Numbered from the stretch's first letter, positions 16,178-25,531 are shown. The stretch: 64,000 nt of DNA from Aldehydirespirator sp965220645 (GCA_965220645.1 OZ244836.1:2356001-2420000), one strand, 5' to 3'. Made by a program: numbers and translations. Notes: a model not told the origin generated them from the letters alone.

Positions 16178-16813
16178 ATGGCACTGACTACGCCCACCAA
16201 CCGGACCGAGGCCGTCGCCCGGCAGAAGTGGCTCACCGCCGCCACCATCGGCTGGAACAGCGTCGAGGGCGTGGTTGCCATCGCCGCGGGAATCGCGGCT
16301 GGTTCGGTGAGCCTGATCGGTTTCGGCCTGGACTCCGGCATCGAGGTGTCGGCCGCGCTGATCCTTGCGTGGAGGCTGGCCCAGGAGCGACGCACCGGCT
16401 GCAAGCAGGACGCGGACCGCCTCGCTCAGCGCCTGATCGCGGTGAGCTTCGCCGTGCTGGCCGTGTACGTCGGCGTCGAGTCGGTGCGCGACCTCGCGCT
16501 GGTAGACCGGCCCGAGGAATCGCTGGTCGGCATCGTGATGGCGGCCCTGTCGCTGGCGGTCATGCCGCTGCTGGCCCGAGCCAAGCGCCGGCTGGCCCCG
16601 CTGATGGGATCACGGGCCGTGGAGGCCGAGGCAGCGCAAACCGTGCTGTGCGCGCTCATGTCGGGCGGGCTGCTCATCGGGCTGGGCGCCAACGCAGCTT
16701 TGGGATGGTGGTGGGCCGATCCTCTGGCCGGGCTGTTCATCGCCTCACTGGCGGCCTACGAGACGGTGTCGGTGTGGCGGGCCGAGTCCCTCGAGGACAC
16801 CTGCTGCGGCTGA
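16178..16813 (+). CDS. Cation diffusion facilitator-like membrane protein
   Basis: 211-residue membrane protein related to CDF transporters, which exchange divalent metals for protons. About five to six hydrophobic segments are visible; the second contains SLIGFGLDSGIEVSAAL, with an aspartate where CDF proteins bind metal, and a later one WWADPLAGLFIASLAAYE with a second aspartate. The C-terminal cytoplasmic domain of full CDF proteins is missing, as in a known short actinobacterial branch. It ends in CCG. Metal specificity cannot be inferred. Confidence 0.75.
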   Translation: MALTTPTNRTEAVARQKWLTAATIGWNSVEGVVAIAAGIAAGSVSLIGFGLDSGIEVSAALILAWRLAQERRTGCKQDADRLAQRLIAVSFAVLAVYVGVESVRDLALVDRPEESLVGIVMAALSLAVMPLLARAKRRLAPLMGSRAVEAEAAQTVLCALMSGGLLIGLGANAALGWWWADPLAGLFIASLAAYETVSVWRAESLEDTCCG

Positions 16814-16862
16814 GACCGGCCCGTGGTGGCTGGCACGCCCGCCGCTAGCATCGGGCGCCCAC

Positions 16863-16949
16863 GTCGGAGTGGCGGAATTGGCAGACGCGCTAGCTTGAGG
16901 GGCTAGTGCCCTCCGGGGCGTGGGGGTTCAAGTCCCCCCTCCGACACCA
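16863..16949 (+). tRNA. tRNA-Leu (anticodon GAG)
   Basis: Class II tRNA of 87 nt with the CCA encoded. Acceptor GTCGGAG pairs with CTCCGAC; the anticodon stem CTAGC/GCTAG encloses the loop TTGAGGG with GAG at 16897-16899; a long variable arm follows (TGCCCTCCGGGGCG region), and the T-arm contains GGTTCAAGTC. Its 3' end appears to be the attachment site of the element that follows. Confidence 0.97.
16935..16947 (+). other. Putative attL core at the tRNA-Leu 3' end
   Basis: CCCCCTCCGACAC here is repeated exactly at 35355-35367, about 155 bp beyond the integrase start. P4-type integrases commonly use tRNA 3' ends. Confidence 0.55.
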
Positions 16950-17425
16950 TTGGGATCACAGAAATAGCTTCTTACCTCGGTAAATGCTAAGATCTACAGA
17001 ACTGGGTGTGAATATCGGTGTCACTTTCATCCGACGACGCCTGTCCCTCATTTGATCCTCCGCAAATCGCCAGGTGTGGATGTATGTGAGGTGGGACCCA
17101 GCCGGTTGATCTCCGGTGGCATGGCGGGGTCCTGCAGGTCTGAGGCGAGCTGGTGTTGACATCGGCGGCGCCCAGGTCGGCGCCGCCGATGTCGTAGATG
17201 CTGAGATGGTGTCGGTCTGTTGCTGGCTGAACTTGGCCTGCGGCGGCTCGGCGCAAATTCGGTCTCGATGTTGAGGCTCCCGCTGCCAGCGAGATCGACG
17301 GGGCGGTTCGTGCCCTGGGGGCGGCGTGGCTGTTTTCCAGCCGACCCGGGGGCCTTGACGACTCGATCAGCATGCTGATCTGTTAGTGGTCTGGCCCGGG
17401 TACGCTGCCTGTAGGGGTTCAGCTC
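16950..17425. other. Gene-free segment after tRNA-Leu
   Basis: Starts AT-rich directly after the tRNA, then becomes GC-rich. No convincing gene is seen. It contains one strong hairpin (17158-17193) and, at 17401-17406, a TACGCT -10-like box 19 nt before the next ATG with AGGGG between. Confidence 0.6.
17158..17193. repeat. Perfect 15-bp inverted repeat (hairpin)
   Basis: GACATCGGCGGCGCC (17158-17172) and its exact reverse complement (17179-17193) enclose a 6-nt loop CAGGTC. There is no T-run after it on either strand, so it is not a classical intrinsic terminator. Confidence 0.8.
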
Positions 17426-18325
17426 ATGGAAGTCGGTTTCATCGGACTGGGCAACATTGGTGGGGGGTGTGCCCGCCACATCTTGGCGGCGGGCTATGAG
17501 CTCACTGTGGCCGACGTTGACCGCGATGCCCGGCGGCGTTTGGTGGAAGCCGGAGCGAATGAGGCCCTCGATCCGGCGGGGGTCGCAGAATTCTGTGAGT
17601 TCGTTGTTCTGTCTTTGCCGTCGCCCGAGGCTTCGCTTGCGGTGGTGGCAGGTGCAGGCGGCATCCTTTCGGCCGGGTCTCCGGCTTCGGTGGTGGTCGA
17701 CCTTTCGACCAACAGCGCGGGGGTCACCAAACAGTTGTTCGATGCCTGTGCCGTCGTCGGCGTTGACTTCATCGACTGCCCGGTTTCGGGTGGGAGCATG
17801 GGTGCCGATGCGGGCACCCTCACTTTGATGCCCTCTGGCGATGAAGCGGCGTTCAACCGGGTCAAAGACGTGCTGAGGTGCTTCGGCAAAGACGAGACCG
17901 AATGGCTCGGCCCGTCGGGCACCGGCACGCTCATCAAGCTGATCAACAACCTGGTGTTCCTGGTTGGAACCCAAGTGTTCGAAGAGGGGTACCTCATGGC
18001 CGCCAAGGCGGGTTTGGACCTTCGGAAGTTCTTGGAGGTGCTGCGAACGAGCTCGGCTGGCTTGTATATGCCGCTCTCGGGGCTGATCGTCAACCGGCAG
18101 TGGGATGACTCGACCTACGACCTTGCATTGGCCGAGAAAGACCTGCGCCTCGCCCTCGAGTCTGCCGAGGAGATCGGCACGCCGCTGCCGCTCACCGGCG
18201 CCGCCCACGGCGTGCTGGCTCGATCGGTGGCGATGGGCCTGGGGGAGATGTACTTCATCGGTGCACTGGAGTCGCTAGAGGCAGAGGCGGGATTCACCGT
18301 CCCGGTGCCCCCCCAGGGGGAATGA
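17426..18325 (+). CDS. NAD(P)-dependent 3-hydroxyisobutyrate dehydrogenase family protein
   Basis: 299-residue beta-hydroxyacid dehydrogenase. N-terminal dinucleotide-binding motif GFIGLGNIGGG, substrate motif DCPVSGGSMGADAGTLTLM near residues 117-135, and a catalytic lysine in LIKLINN near residue 171. The family acts on short beta-hydroxyacids such as 3-hydroxyisobutyrate or tartronate semialdehyde; the exact substrate is unknown. Its stop overlaps the start of the P450 gene (ATGATGG), so the two are coupled and likely act on one compound. First gene of the island. Confidence 0.88.
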   Translation: MEVGFIGLGNIGGGCARHILAAGYELTVADVDRDARRRLVEAGANEALDPAGVAEFCEFVVLSLPSPEASLAVVAGAGGILSAGSPASVVVDLSTNSAGVTKQLFDACAVVGVDFIDCPVSGGSMGADAGTLTLMPSGDEAAFNRVKDVLRCFGKDETEWLGPSGTGTLIKLINNLVFLVGTQVFEEGYLMAAKAGLDLRKFLEVLRTSSAGLYMPLSGLIVNRQWDDSTYDLALAEKDLRLALESAEEIGTPLPLTGAAHGVLARSVAMGLGEMYFIGALESLEAEAGFTVPVPPQGE

Positions 18326-19587
18326 TGGCCACGTTAGACATTCCCGACCTCAGCAGCTATCAGACCTTCGTCCACGGGTTCCCCCACGAGGCGTTCATCC
18401 AGCTGCGAGAGCAGGCTCCGCTCTGGTGGCACGAGCCCACTGAACGCACCCCCGACGGTGAGGGATTCTGGTGTGTGAGCACCCACGATCTGGTGGTAGA
18501 GGTGTTCCGCAACCCAAAGATCTACTCCAGCCACACCGGCGGCGATCGCCCCTACGGCGGCACCACCATCAACGACATGGAGATGAGCGGGAAGCTCCTG
18601 AACATGATGGACGACCCGCGCCACCAGCGGATCCGGCAGCTGGTGAACAAGGGATTCACCCCCAAGATGATCGGTAGGATCCGTGACGACCTCGTTACCA
18701 GGGCCCACCAGATCCTCGACAGCGTGGCCCCTGCTCCTGGCGAGCGGGGGTCATGCGACCTGGTCGTCGATGTGGCAGCCGAGCTGCCCCTGCAAGCCAT
18801 CTGCATGCTGTTGGGCGTGCCCAACGAGGATCGGCGGATGCTGTGCGGATGGGTGGACATCACCTCGGAGACTTTCACCCGAGAGGAGATGCCCAACGAG
18901 CCCAGCGAGGCCGGCACCAACATGTTCTTGTACGGTCAGCGCCTTATCGAGGAACGCATCGAGACACTGGGTGACGATCTGTTGTCGGTGGTCATCCACG
19001 GCGACCTCCCCGACCAAGACCCGCCACGGCTGGACAGCGACGAGGTGGCGATGTTCTGGACGCTGCTGTTCACCGCCGGGTCAGAGACCACCCGTAAGGC
19101 CATCGCCGGGGGCTTGTGGGAGCTGGTGAAGGCGCCTCGACAGCTGGCCCGACTATCCGAGGACCGGTCGCTCATGGGATCGGCCATTGAGGAGATCGTC
19201 CGGTGGACAACGCCGTCGGTCTACAAGCGCCGCACCGCGACGATGGACACTGCGCTCGGAGGCCAGACCATAAAAGCCGGCGAAAAGGTGGTGGTGTGGG
19301 AGATGTCGGCCAACCGGGACGAGGCGGCGTTCGGCGACCCGTTCGAATTCCGCATCGACCGGAGTCCCAACAACCACATGGGTTTTGGCCACGGCCCCCA
19401 CTTCTGCCTAGGCGCCAACTTGGCCCGACTGGAGATCGACGTGATGCTAAACGCCATCTTGGATCGATGGACCGACATCGAGATCGTCGGCGACGCCACC
19501 TGGACCCGCACCAACCGGTTGAGCGGGCTCAAGACACTGCCAATCGAATTCAATGACCTAACAGCAAGCCATTCAGCTGCTGAATAG
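18322..19587 (+). CDS. Cytochrome P450
   Basis: Soluble haem-thiolate monooxygenase of 421 residues. Visible: the I-helix oxygen-binding segment LLFTAGSETTRK near residue 253, the K-helix ExxR (EEIVR) near residue 290, and the haem motif FGHGPHFCLGA with the cysteine ligand near residue 361. The overall sequence resembles actinobacterial CYP families for sterols or fatty acids, but I cannot assign a subfamily. No ferredoxin or reductase lies nearby. The ATG start overlaps the upstream dehydrogenase stop; a second ATG at 18325 is equally possible. Confidence 0.95.
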   Translation: MMATLDIPDLSSYQTFVHGFPHEAFIQLREQAPLWWHEPTERTPDGEGFWCVSTHDLVVEVFRNPKIYSSHTGGDRPYGGTTINDMEMSGKLLNMMDDPRHQRIRQLVNKGFTPKMIGRIRDDLVTRAHQILDSVAPAPGERGSCDLVVDVAAELPLQAICMLLGVPNEDRRMLCGWVDITSETFTREEMPNEPSEAGTNMFLYGQRLIEERIETLGDDLLSVVIHGDLPDQDPPRLDSDEVAMFWTLLFTAGSETTRKAIAGGLWELVKAPRQLARLSEDRSLMGSAIEEIVRWTTPSVYKRRTATMDTALGGQTIKAGEKVVVWEMSANRDEAAFGDPFEFRIDRSPNNHMGFGHGPHFCLGANLARLEIDVMLNAILDRWTDIEIVGDATWTRTNRLSGLKTLPIEFNDLTASHSAAE

Positions 19588-19797
19588 AGTTCCTCAACCA
19601 TGGAGATCCGGCCGCTGGCAGGGGCACTGAGCGCGCCGATCCACCTTGCACCAGACCCCCCGAGCCGGTCTGCAGTATGTCTGACCGGCAAGCGCCAGCC
19701 CATGACGAGCGTTCTCATCGCGGCACTAGAAGCCGAGGGCGACATGTCACCTGGCGGGCGTGTGCGGCGTCGGGTGCGAGCCGCTGAGGCTACCGGG

Positions 19798-20790
19798 TCA
19801 GGGCTCGCTGCGGTCCGCGTCGGTGGCGGGCTTGCTGGCGGTTTGGGCTTGCTGGAGGATCCATCGGCGGAATGCCTGGACCTCGGGTCTGGTTCGGGAG
19901 GCTGCGGTGGTGATGAGGCAGCAGCGCTCGGGGGTGTCGGCTTGGTGCTCGAGCACGGGGACCAGGGTTCGGTGTTCGAGCTCGCGCGCTATCAGCGTTG
20001 GACGTCCGATGGCGACGCCGAGCCCGCGGGCGGCGGCGTCGATGACCATGCTGTAGAGACGGAATCCCGAAGCCCGGGTGAGGTCCGGCGCGGGCTGGTT
20101 GTGGCGGGCGGACCAGTAGGCCCAGTCTGCGTTCCATCCGAGGTCATACAGCAGGGGCCAGCCGTGCAACTCGGCGGGGCTCTGCGGACGGCCGCGTTCT
20201 GCGAGCAGGCCCGGGCTGCACACCGCGATCAGCTGCTCTTCATAGAGGGTCTCCTCGAGCAGCGTGTCCTCGCGCCGCGTGATCGGACGCGGCGCCGCGG
20301 TCTCGCCGGTGTAGGCGATCCAGGCGTCGAAGTCGCGCCGGTTCGGGTCGACGCCGCGGTGGTCGGTCTCCACCTCGATAGCGATGCCGGGATGGGCGGC
20401 CTCCAGCGCGGCCAGGCGCGGCGCCAGCCATTTCTCCGCGACGGCCTCCACCGACACGATCCTGACGCGGCGAGGTTGGCGGCTGTGGCGCTCCGAGGCG
20501 CCGTGGACCTCTGCGAGGATCCGCTGCACCTCCTTGAGGTAGGCCAGGCCCCGGCTGTTGAGCGCCACGCCCCTCGGTCGGCGGTCGAACAGCCGGGCGT
20601 CGAGATGCTCCTCGAGGGTTCGCACGCGATGCGCGACGGCCGCGGCGGTGACGCCGAGCTCCGCCGCGGCACGCGCGAAGCTCTCATGGCGCGCCGCGGC
20701 CTCAAAGAAACGCAGACTCTCAAGCGGCGGAAGGCGCAATATGGTCTCTATCGTCCAACAGCGGCCCCTGTGTGAACCGCGTGATGTCAT
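19798..20790 (-). CDS. LysR-family transcriptional regulator (GcvA-like)
   Basis: DNA-binding regulator. The N-terminal winged helix is clear (LPPLESLRFFEAAARHESFARAAAELGVTAAAVAHRVRTLE), followed by the co-inducer domain with VSVEAVAEKWLAPRL. The start is uncertain: ATG 20790 gives 330 residues, while TTG 20739 would give 313 and put LPPLESL two residues in, as in most relatives. It converges with the P450 gene and may regulate it; the ligand is unknown. A TACAAT -10-like box lies about 110 bp upstream on the same strand. Confidence 0.88.
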   Translation of the reverse strand: MTSRGSHRGRCWTIETILRLPPLESLRFFEAAARHESFARAAAELGVTAAAVAHRVRTLEEHLDARLFDRRPRGVALNSRGLAYLKEVQRILAEVHGASERHSRQPRRVRIVSVEAVAEKWLAPRLAALEAAHPGIAIEVETDHRGVDPNRRDFDAWIAYTGETAAPRPITRREDTLLEETLYEEQLIAVCSPGLLAERGRPQSPAELHGWPLLYDLGWNADWAYWSARHNQPAPDLTRASGFRLYSMVIDAAARGLGVAIGRPTLIARELEHRTLVPVLEHQADTPERCCLITTAASRTRPEVQAFRRWILQQAQTASKPATDADRSEP

Positions 20791-21114
20791 GGATCGCCGA
20801 CGCGTCAGTGGCGATCGGACTGACAGCGAGAGCGGCCCGGCAACAACGCGATCGGGGACTGGCGCGTGGATCGGCGGGAACGGCAGACATGGCACAGTCA
20901 TTGTACCCACTGACAGAAACCGGCGAACAGAAGACCGCCGTTGAGATACTTTATTATTGGTAGAGACAAAGTTTAGTTTGTTCTCAATGTTCGCCCAGCG
21001 TGAACGGCTTGAACGCTGATTCCACGCCTCGATGCGGTGAGAAAGCTCACAGTTGAGTCTCGCCGAAAGGCTGCAAATGCCCAGCGGCCGGGTCGGCTGT
21101 GCCAGACGGCGGGG
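20791..21114. other. AT-rich intergenic region upstream of the LysR gene
   Basis: No gene seen. It holds a minus-strand TACAAT -10-like hexamer (complement of 20900-20905) and, near 20960-20985, an imperfect inverted repeat (GAGACAAA ... TTTGTTCTC) that could be a regulator site. Confidence 0.45.
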
Positions 21115-22857
21115 TCACCTAGATGGGGTGACGGTGCTGACCCGCATCTCGTGGACGATGATCCCTATCGGCTCGCTCTCTGTGTAGTTGACTCCGGTGC
21201 CGTGGCCACCGCATCCGACTCGTAGGTCGCGTGCGGGGCATCTGACGTTCTCGCCTGCCGCGGCGGAGTAGAGCCACTCGCGGTCCTGGTACGGGAGCCT
21301 GGGGATCAGGCCGGTGAAGGTCCGGCCATCAGGGTCGTGCTCCAGCCCGATCTCTTGAGGGGTCACGTCCATGAGGTCGAGATGGTCCATTATGCAGTCG
21401 TAGTCTCGGCCCCGGTCGAAGTCTTGTTGTAGCTTCCGGAAGGGGCAATTCCCGTCACCCGGGCTGACGTCGTTCTGCAGGAATTCCTCGACGACCGGGA
21501 TCTGATGACGGGGGTTGAGCCACCGCCTGCCGCCCCCGAATGTCCTCAAGTACCAGCCCCCGGCCGCGGTCAAGCGGTAGTAGCCGGACCGTGGCGGCGT
21601 CCACTTGCACCACACGTCGCCGCCAAAGTTGCAGCGGATCTCGTCGGCGCGGCGTTCGAGCTCAGCGTCGAGTTCTACGGTCGTCATCCCAGTGGTGATG
21701 TATTGGAGGCCGCGCGCCTCGGTGTGTTGTTGCCGCTCCGGCGGGGTCAGGTTCCTCCACCAGTTGAGGGTGCCCGCCCCGAAGAGGTCCTCGATGGCGG
21801 TCTCGTCGTTGTCGGGCCACAGCTCCTCGATCAGGACCCTGAACTCGGGCCAGTCTCTGACGACGCACTCTCCGCGCCTCACGATGTCGGCCACACTGCC
21901 GTGGGTCTGTGACGTGTCCACCCGGTACCAGGTACGGATGGCAGGGTCCCCCTGGCTGCTGTCGGAATACTCGTACCGCAGACCCGAATTCGTGGAAAGC
22001 ACGAATCCCGGGACGACGGTGTTCGTTAACCACCACACCTCTCGCGTGCTGTTCGGGATGTCCTCGATGTTCAGAGTGATCAGGGAGTTCACGATGGCGA
22101 AACCCGAGTGGTGGTTTGACTCCCAGACGATCCGGCCCCGCGGCGGGTCGGCGCATCTCAGGCGCCTGAGGCACCTGGAGTCCATGGGGACTCCGCTGTT
22201 GTGCGCCGCGAAGACGCACGAGCCTGAGCCCTCGAGCCAGTCCTCCTTGTAAGTATGGGCCGATTGTTGCCGGCCATTGTCGGTGGAGAAAGAAGGCTCT
22301 CCACTCAACTCGTTGGGGCACTCTGCCGGCACGCTCTGGAAGGGCAACACCACGCACGGCGTGCAGCCCTGCCGGTAGACGTCGTTGGCCGACACAGTGA
22401 GAAGCGGGTCCAGGTAGTCGGCCTGCAGCCCGCGGCAGCGCAGTGTGTCCGCCACCACGTCGCAGCCGCCGGTGCGGCTCGACCGCTTGACGCAGAAGGC
22501 ATATGAGGGTGCGCAGGCCGCGCCGGTCGCGTGGCAGGCGACGTTCAGGAACGATGTCTTGTACCGGCACCAGTGCTGGTTCGCAGAATGGTCCTCCAAC
22601 GCTGATCGGGGGTCGCCGGTGGGGAAGCTGTTGCACATCGCCGGGGCGGGATTTCTGACGAAGTCTCCACCGACGTATTCCTCGCAGGTCACTATGGGGA
22701 AGGCCGGGGCGCCGCGGCCGCAGGCGGGGTTCGACCCGATGTGGCTGGGGGGCGGCCGGTAGCAGGAGTTGAACTGGTTCCTCGGGACGGTGTCCTCTGG
22801 GCATGACCATGCGCGGCGCTGGACCCTGAGACAGGTGTTGAATCCGACGCGGTGCAA
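21115..22857 (-). CDS. Cysteine-rich protein, downstream part of a stop-interrupted secreted protein
   Basis: 580 residues with about 25 cysteines and many aromatic residues, a pattern typical of disulfide-bonded extracellular proteins, yet no signal peptide. The same frame is open back to a TAG at 22879-22881, which ends a short upstream frame that does have a signal peptide and seven cysteines. The simplest reading is one secreted protein of about 735 residues interrupted by a nonsense codon. TTG 22857 is only the first possible start after the stop and has no good ribosome-binding site. I recognise no family. Confidence 0.6.
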   Translation of the reverse strand: MHRVGFNTCLRVQRRAWSCPEDTVPRNQFNSCYRPPPSHIGSNPACGRGAPAFPIVTCEEYVGGDFVRNPAPAMCNSFPTGDPRSALEDHSANQHWCRYKTSFLNVACHATGAACAPSYAFCVKRSSRTGGCDVVADTLRCRGLQADYLDPLLTVSANDVYRQGCTPCVVLPFQSVPAECPNELSGEPSFSTDNGRQQSAHTYKEDWLEGSGSCVFAAHNSGVPMDSRCLRRLRCADPPRGRIVWESNHHSGFAIVNSLITLNIEDIPNSTREVWWLTNTVVPGFVLSTNSGLRYEYSDSSQGDPAIRTWYRVDTSQTHGSVADIVRRGECVVRDWPEFRVLIEELWPDNDETAIEDLFGAGTLNWWRNLTPPERQQHTEARGLQYITTGMTTVELDAELERRADEIRCNFGGDVWCKWTPPRSGYYRLTAAGGWYLRTFGGGRRWLNPRHQIPVVEEFLQNDVSPGDGNCPFRKLQQDFDRGRDYDCIMDHLDLMDVTPQEIGLEHDPDGRTFTGLIPRLPYQDREWLYSAAAGENVRCPARDLRVGCGGHGTGVNYTESEPIGIIVHEMRVSTVTPSR

Positions 22858-22878
22858 CTCACTAGTGCATCTCGCCGG

Positions 22879-23325
22879 CTAGATCATCCGGCACTCCTGA
22901 CCGGTCGGTGTCGTCGTGTCCTGAATCACATAGCCCCTCAGGCTGGTGCAGGCCTGATACATCGAAGCGTCTGCGAATTCCAGGACGGTGGCCTCGCAGA
23001 AGTCCGGAAACTCGTCCGAAGGGCTGAGGTAGGTTCCGCTCTGAAACGGGTGCTCCGCGCATGCAGAGCCGCGCAGCTCACACAGGGAGGGGTCGTTGTG
23101 GTCTTCCCGCCAGGGCCGGGGGTCGGTGGGATCCGGGCATGGATCGGGGTCGCCGTCAAACACCGTGGGAGTGAGTGCTTGGGCCGACGCCCGCGGCCCG
23201 CCGGCGAGGTCGTCCAGCGGTGCGGGCAGGTCGGGGGACTCCACGGGGGCCAGCACCCCGATCAGCACCAACAATGCGCCCAGCAGCGACTTGAACACAA
23301 CCCGCCGGGACGCCACAGTGAACAC
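22879..23325 (-). CDS. Secreted cysteine-rich protein, N-terminal part ending at in-frame TAG
   Basis: 148 residues with a clear signal peptide (RRVVFKSLLGALLVLIGVL) and cleavage likely near ASAQA. The mature part has seven cysteines. GTG 23325 was chosen because GGAGG lies 10 nt upstream; an in-frame GTG at 23334 is too close to that site. The frame ends ...GQECRMI at TAG 22879-22881 and continues without shift into a second open stretch, so this is probably the front of a longer protein. Confidence 0.65.
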   Translation of the reverse strand: MFTVASRRVVFKSLLGALLVLIGVLAPVESPDLPAPLDDLAGGPRASAQALTPTVFDGDPDPCPDPTDPRPWREDHNDPSLCELRGSACAEHPFQSGTYLSPSDEFPDFCEATVLEFADASMYQACTSLRGYVIQDTTTPTGQECRMI

Positions 23326-23896
23326 GGTGAGCACACCTCCTCAATGACAATCCGGCCCACACTTCTATTGAGAATGCGGCCCACACCTTATTCCCGCAAT
23401 TGCCATATACGAACCCGAGATGAGCGTCATGTTGCGAGCATCGGGTGTTCATAGAAGACGCGGCTGTATACGCACCCTAGTAGACATAATTTGTCTATCT
23501 ATATGCATCAAATAAAGTATCTCAATCACATTGGTACTGGTGTCGGCTATCGGTCACCCATCCGCTGCCAATGTCAAAGATATAGACGGACACTCGCTGT
23601 GTCGGTCATGAGACAACGTCGTGACCGAGAGATCGAAGTTGCCAACCCGAACTCACCTGTCGGCGAATAGGTGGGCCGGCGCGTGTGGCTCATCTTGGCG
23701 CTCACCGCGTCGACGCTGCGTCGACGTTGCTCCTCGTTGCTCATCAACGAGGTCGCTGGCTGCACGATCCACGACCAGTGCGGCTGGATGATGACCTTCC
23801 TGCGCCAGACCGGCCAGGCCTGACCCGCGTCACCTGCGGCCTACCCGCTCGGCCTCTGCGCGCCGCGCCCGGCAAGCCAGCCGTAGGCTCTGCACA
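23326..23896. other. Long AT-rich intergenic region with direct repeats and a palindrome
   Basis: No convincing gene. A 14-bp motif AATSCGGCCCACAC occurs twice, 24 bp apart (23349-23362 and 23373-23386), just upstream of the cysteine-rich gene. A palindrome TAGACATAATTTGTCTA lies at 23481-23497. Both could be operator sites. A short minus-strand frame at 23574-23765 has no support. Confidence 0.5.
23884..23889 (+). promoter_or_regulatory. -10 element (TAGGCT) for the leaderless M1 peptidase gene
   Basis: TAGGCT is followed by 7 nt and the GTG start at 23897, with no ribosome-binding site. Confidence 0.5.
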
Positions 23897-25531
23897 GTGC
23901 TCCCCCGACTGAGGTCGATAGCGGCGGTAGCGGCGCTTTTCGCAACAGCCTGCAGCGGCACGACCGTCGATGAGGCGCCGGACACCGTCTCGACGACTTC
24001 GGTCGCCGTCACCACGACAGTCCCAGCGTCGACCACCACCCCAGAGGCCCCGGACGCACCCGAGCCCGCTGCAAACGGTGCCGAGACACCCGAGCCCGAC
24101 GCACCCAAATCGGAGATACCCAAGCCTGGCGCTCCAGAGCCCGACGCGCCGGAGTCCAAGATTCCCGAGGCTGACGAACCCGAGCCCGAGCCCGACACAC
24201 CCGAGCCTGAGACGGGGGCCGCCGGGCCGGTCGATCCTGAGGGGGTGGGCGACAGCTTCTACCCGAAGCTCGGCAACCCCGGTTACGACGTGCTCCACTA
24301 CGTGATCGAGCTCGACGTCGACCCGTCGGCCAACACCATCTCGGCGCTGACCTCGATCACCGCTCAGGCCACCGACAACCTTGAGACGTTCAATCTGGAC
24401 CTGTCGGGACTGGAGGTCCACTCGGTGACCGTCGACGGCGCCGATGCCGAGTTCTCCCGCTCCGGTCACGAACTGACAGTGCAGCCTGCGAGCCCGCTCG
24501 CGGCAAGCTCGCAGTTCGCGGTGGAAGTCGTCTATTCGGGCTCGCCCGAGCCGGTCGCGGATCCCGGAGTGCCGTTCTCAAATCTGGGTTGGCTCCATCG
24601 GGACGGCGTGATCTACACGTTGAGCGAGCCGTCGGGATCGATGACGTGGTTCCCGTCCAACAACCATCCGACCGACAAGGCCACCTACGAGATCAAGATC
24701 ACCGTGCCCGAGGGCGTCACTGCGGCCTCCAACGGGCTCCTCGTCGACGAGACCACCTTCGACGGTCGGGCCACCTTCACGTGGCGGATGGACGACCCGA
24801 TGGCCACCTACGTCGCCGCGGTCTACATCGGCGATTTCGAGCGCATCGACCACGGACCGCTCTACGAGGACGGTCCGTTGCTGCGCGACTACGTGCCCCG
24901 CGGCGCCCCGCCTGAGATCGCGCGAGCTCTGTCGGTGACCCCCAAGGTCATCGCCTTCCTGGAGGACCGGCTCGGCCCCTACCCGTTCGACGCCTACGGG
25001 ACCATCGTGACGCCGTTCCCGCTCGGTCTCGCGCACGAGAATCAGACGCTCTCGATCCACGGACCAGCCACGATCGGTCCTGGCATCATCGCCCACGAGG
25101 CCGCGCACCAGTGGCTGGGCGACTCCGTGACGCCCGACGACTGGAGCGAGATCTGGTTGAACGAGGGCTTCGCCACATACCTGCACCTAATGTTCCAAGC
25201 CGAGCACTACGGCACCGACTTCAACGCTGCGATGGAGCAACTGCCCGCCCAGCTTCCCTCCTTCGCGCCCGTCCCACCGAAGGGAATCGGCATCGAAGAT
25301 CTGTTCGGCCCCTCGGTCTACTGGCGCGGCGCGGCGACTCTGCACGCCCTGCGCCTCCACGCCGGCGACGACGCCTTCCTCGAGATCCTCCGAACCCACT
25401 ACGACCGGTCGGCCGGCGCTACCACCAACACCGAAGAGTTCCTCGACATCGTGGACGAGATCGCCGGACCAGACGCGGTGGACCTAGTCGAGTCCTGGCT
25501 GTTCGACAACGAAGTTCCCGCGGCCGCGTAG
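23897..25531 (+). CDS. M1-family zinc metallopeptidase lipoprotein
   Basis: Extracellular lipid-anchored peptidase, 544 residues. The signal peptide ends in the lipobox ATAC with cysteine near residue 19. A proline/glutamate/aspartate-rich linker follows at about residues 45-112, then the M1 N-terminal beta domain (YDVLHYVIELDVD) and the catalytic domain with HEAAHQWLG and, further on, WLNEGFATYLH, which supply the HExxH plus E zinc ligands. The exopeptidase motif usually GxMEN reads GLAHENQ, so aminopeptidase specificity may be altered. Shorter than full M1 enzymes: the C-terminal helical domain is reduced. The linker resembles that of the substrate-binding lipoprotein at 28.8 kb. Confidence 0.9.
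   Translation: MLPRLRSIAAVAALFATACSGTTVDEAPDTVSTTSVAVTTTVPASTTTPEAPDAPEPAANGAETPEPDAPKSEIPKPGAPEPDAPESKIPEADEPEPEPDTPEPETGAAGPVDPEGVGDSFYPKLGNPGYDVLHYVIELDVDPSANTISALTSITAQATDNLETFNLDLSGLEVHSVTVDGADAEFSRSGHELTVQPASPLAASSQFAVEVVYSGSPEPVADPGVPFSNLGWLHRDGVIYTLSEPSGSMTWFPSNNHPTDKATYEIKITVPEGVTAASNGLLVDETTFDGRATFTWRMDDPMATYVAAVYIGDFERIDHGPLYEDGPLLRDYVPRGAPPEIARALSVTPKVIAFLEDRLGPYPFDAYGTIVTPFPLGLAHENQTLSIHGPATIGPGIIAHEAAHQWLGDSVTPDDWSEIWLNEGFATYLHLMFQAEHYGTDFNAAMEQLPAQLPSFAPVPPKGIGIEDLFGPSVYWRGAATLHALRLHAGDDAFLEILRTHYDRSAGATTNTEEFLDIVDEIAGPDAVDLVESWLFDNEVPAAA

Noticed and set aside
17158..17193. Intrinsic terminator
   Set aside because: The stem is strong but no T-run follows it on either strand.
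19600..20775. 391-residue plus-strand frame over the LysR gene
   Set aside because: The opposite strand encodes a clear winged-helix LysR regulator; this frame has no recognisable motif.
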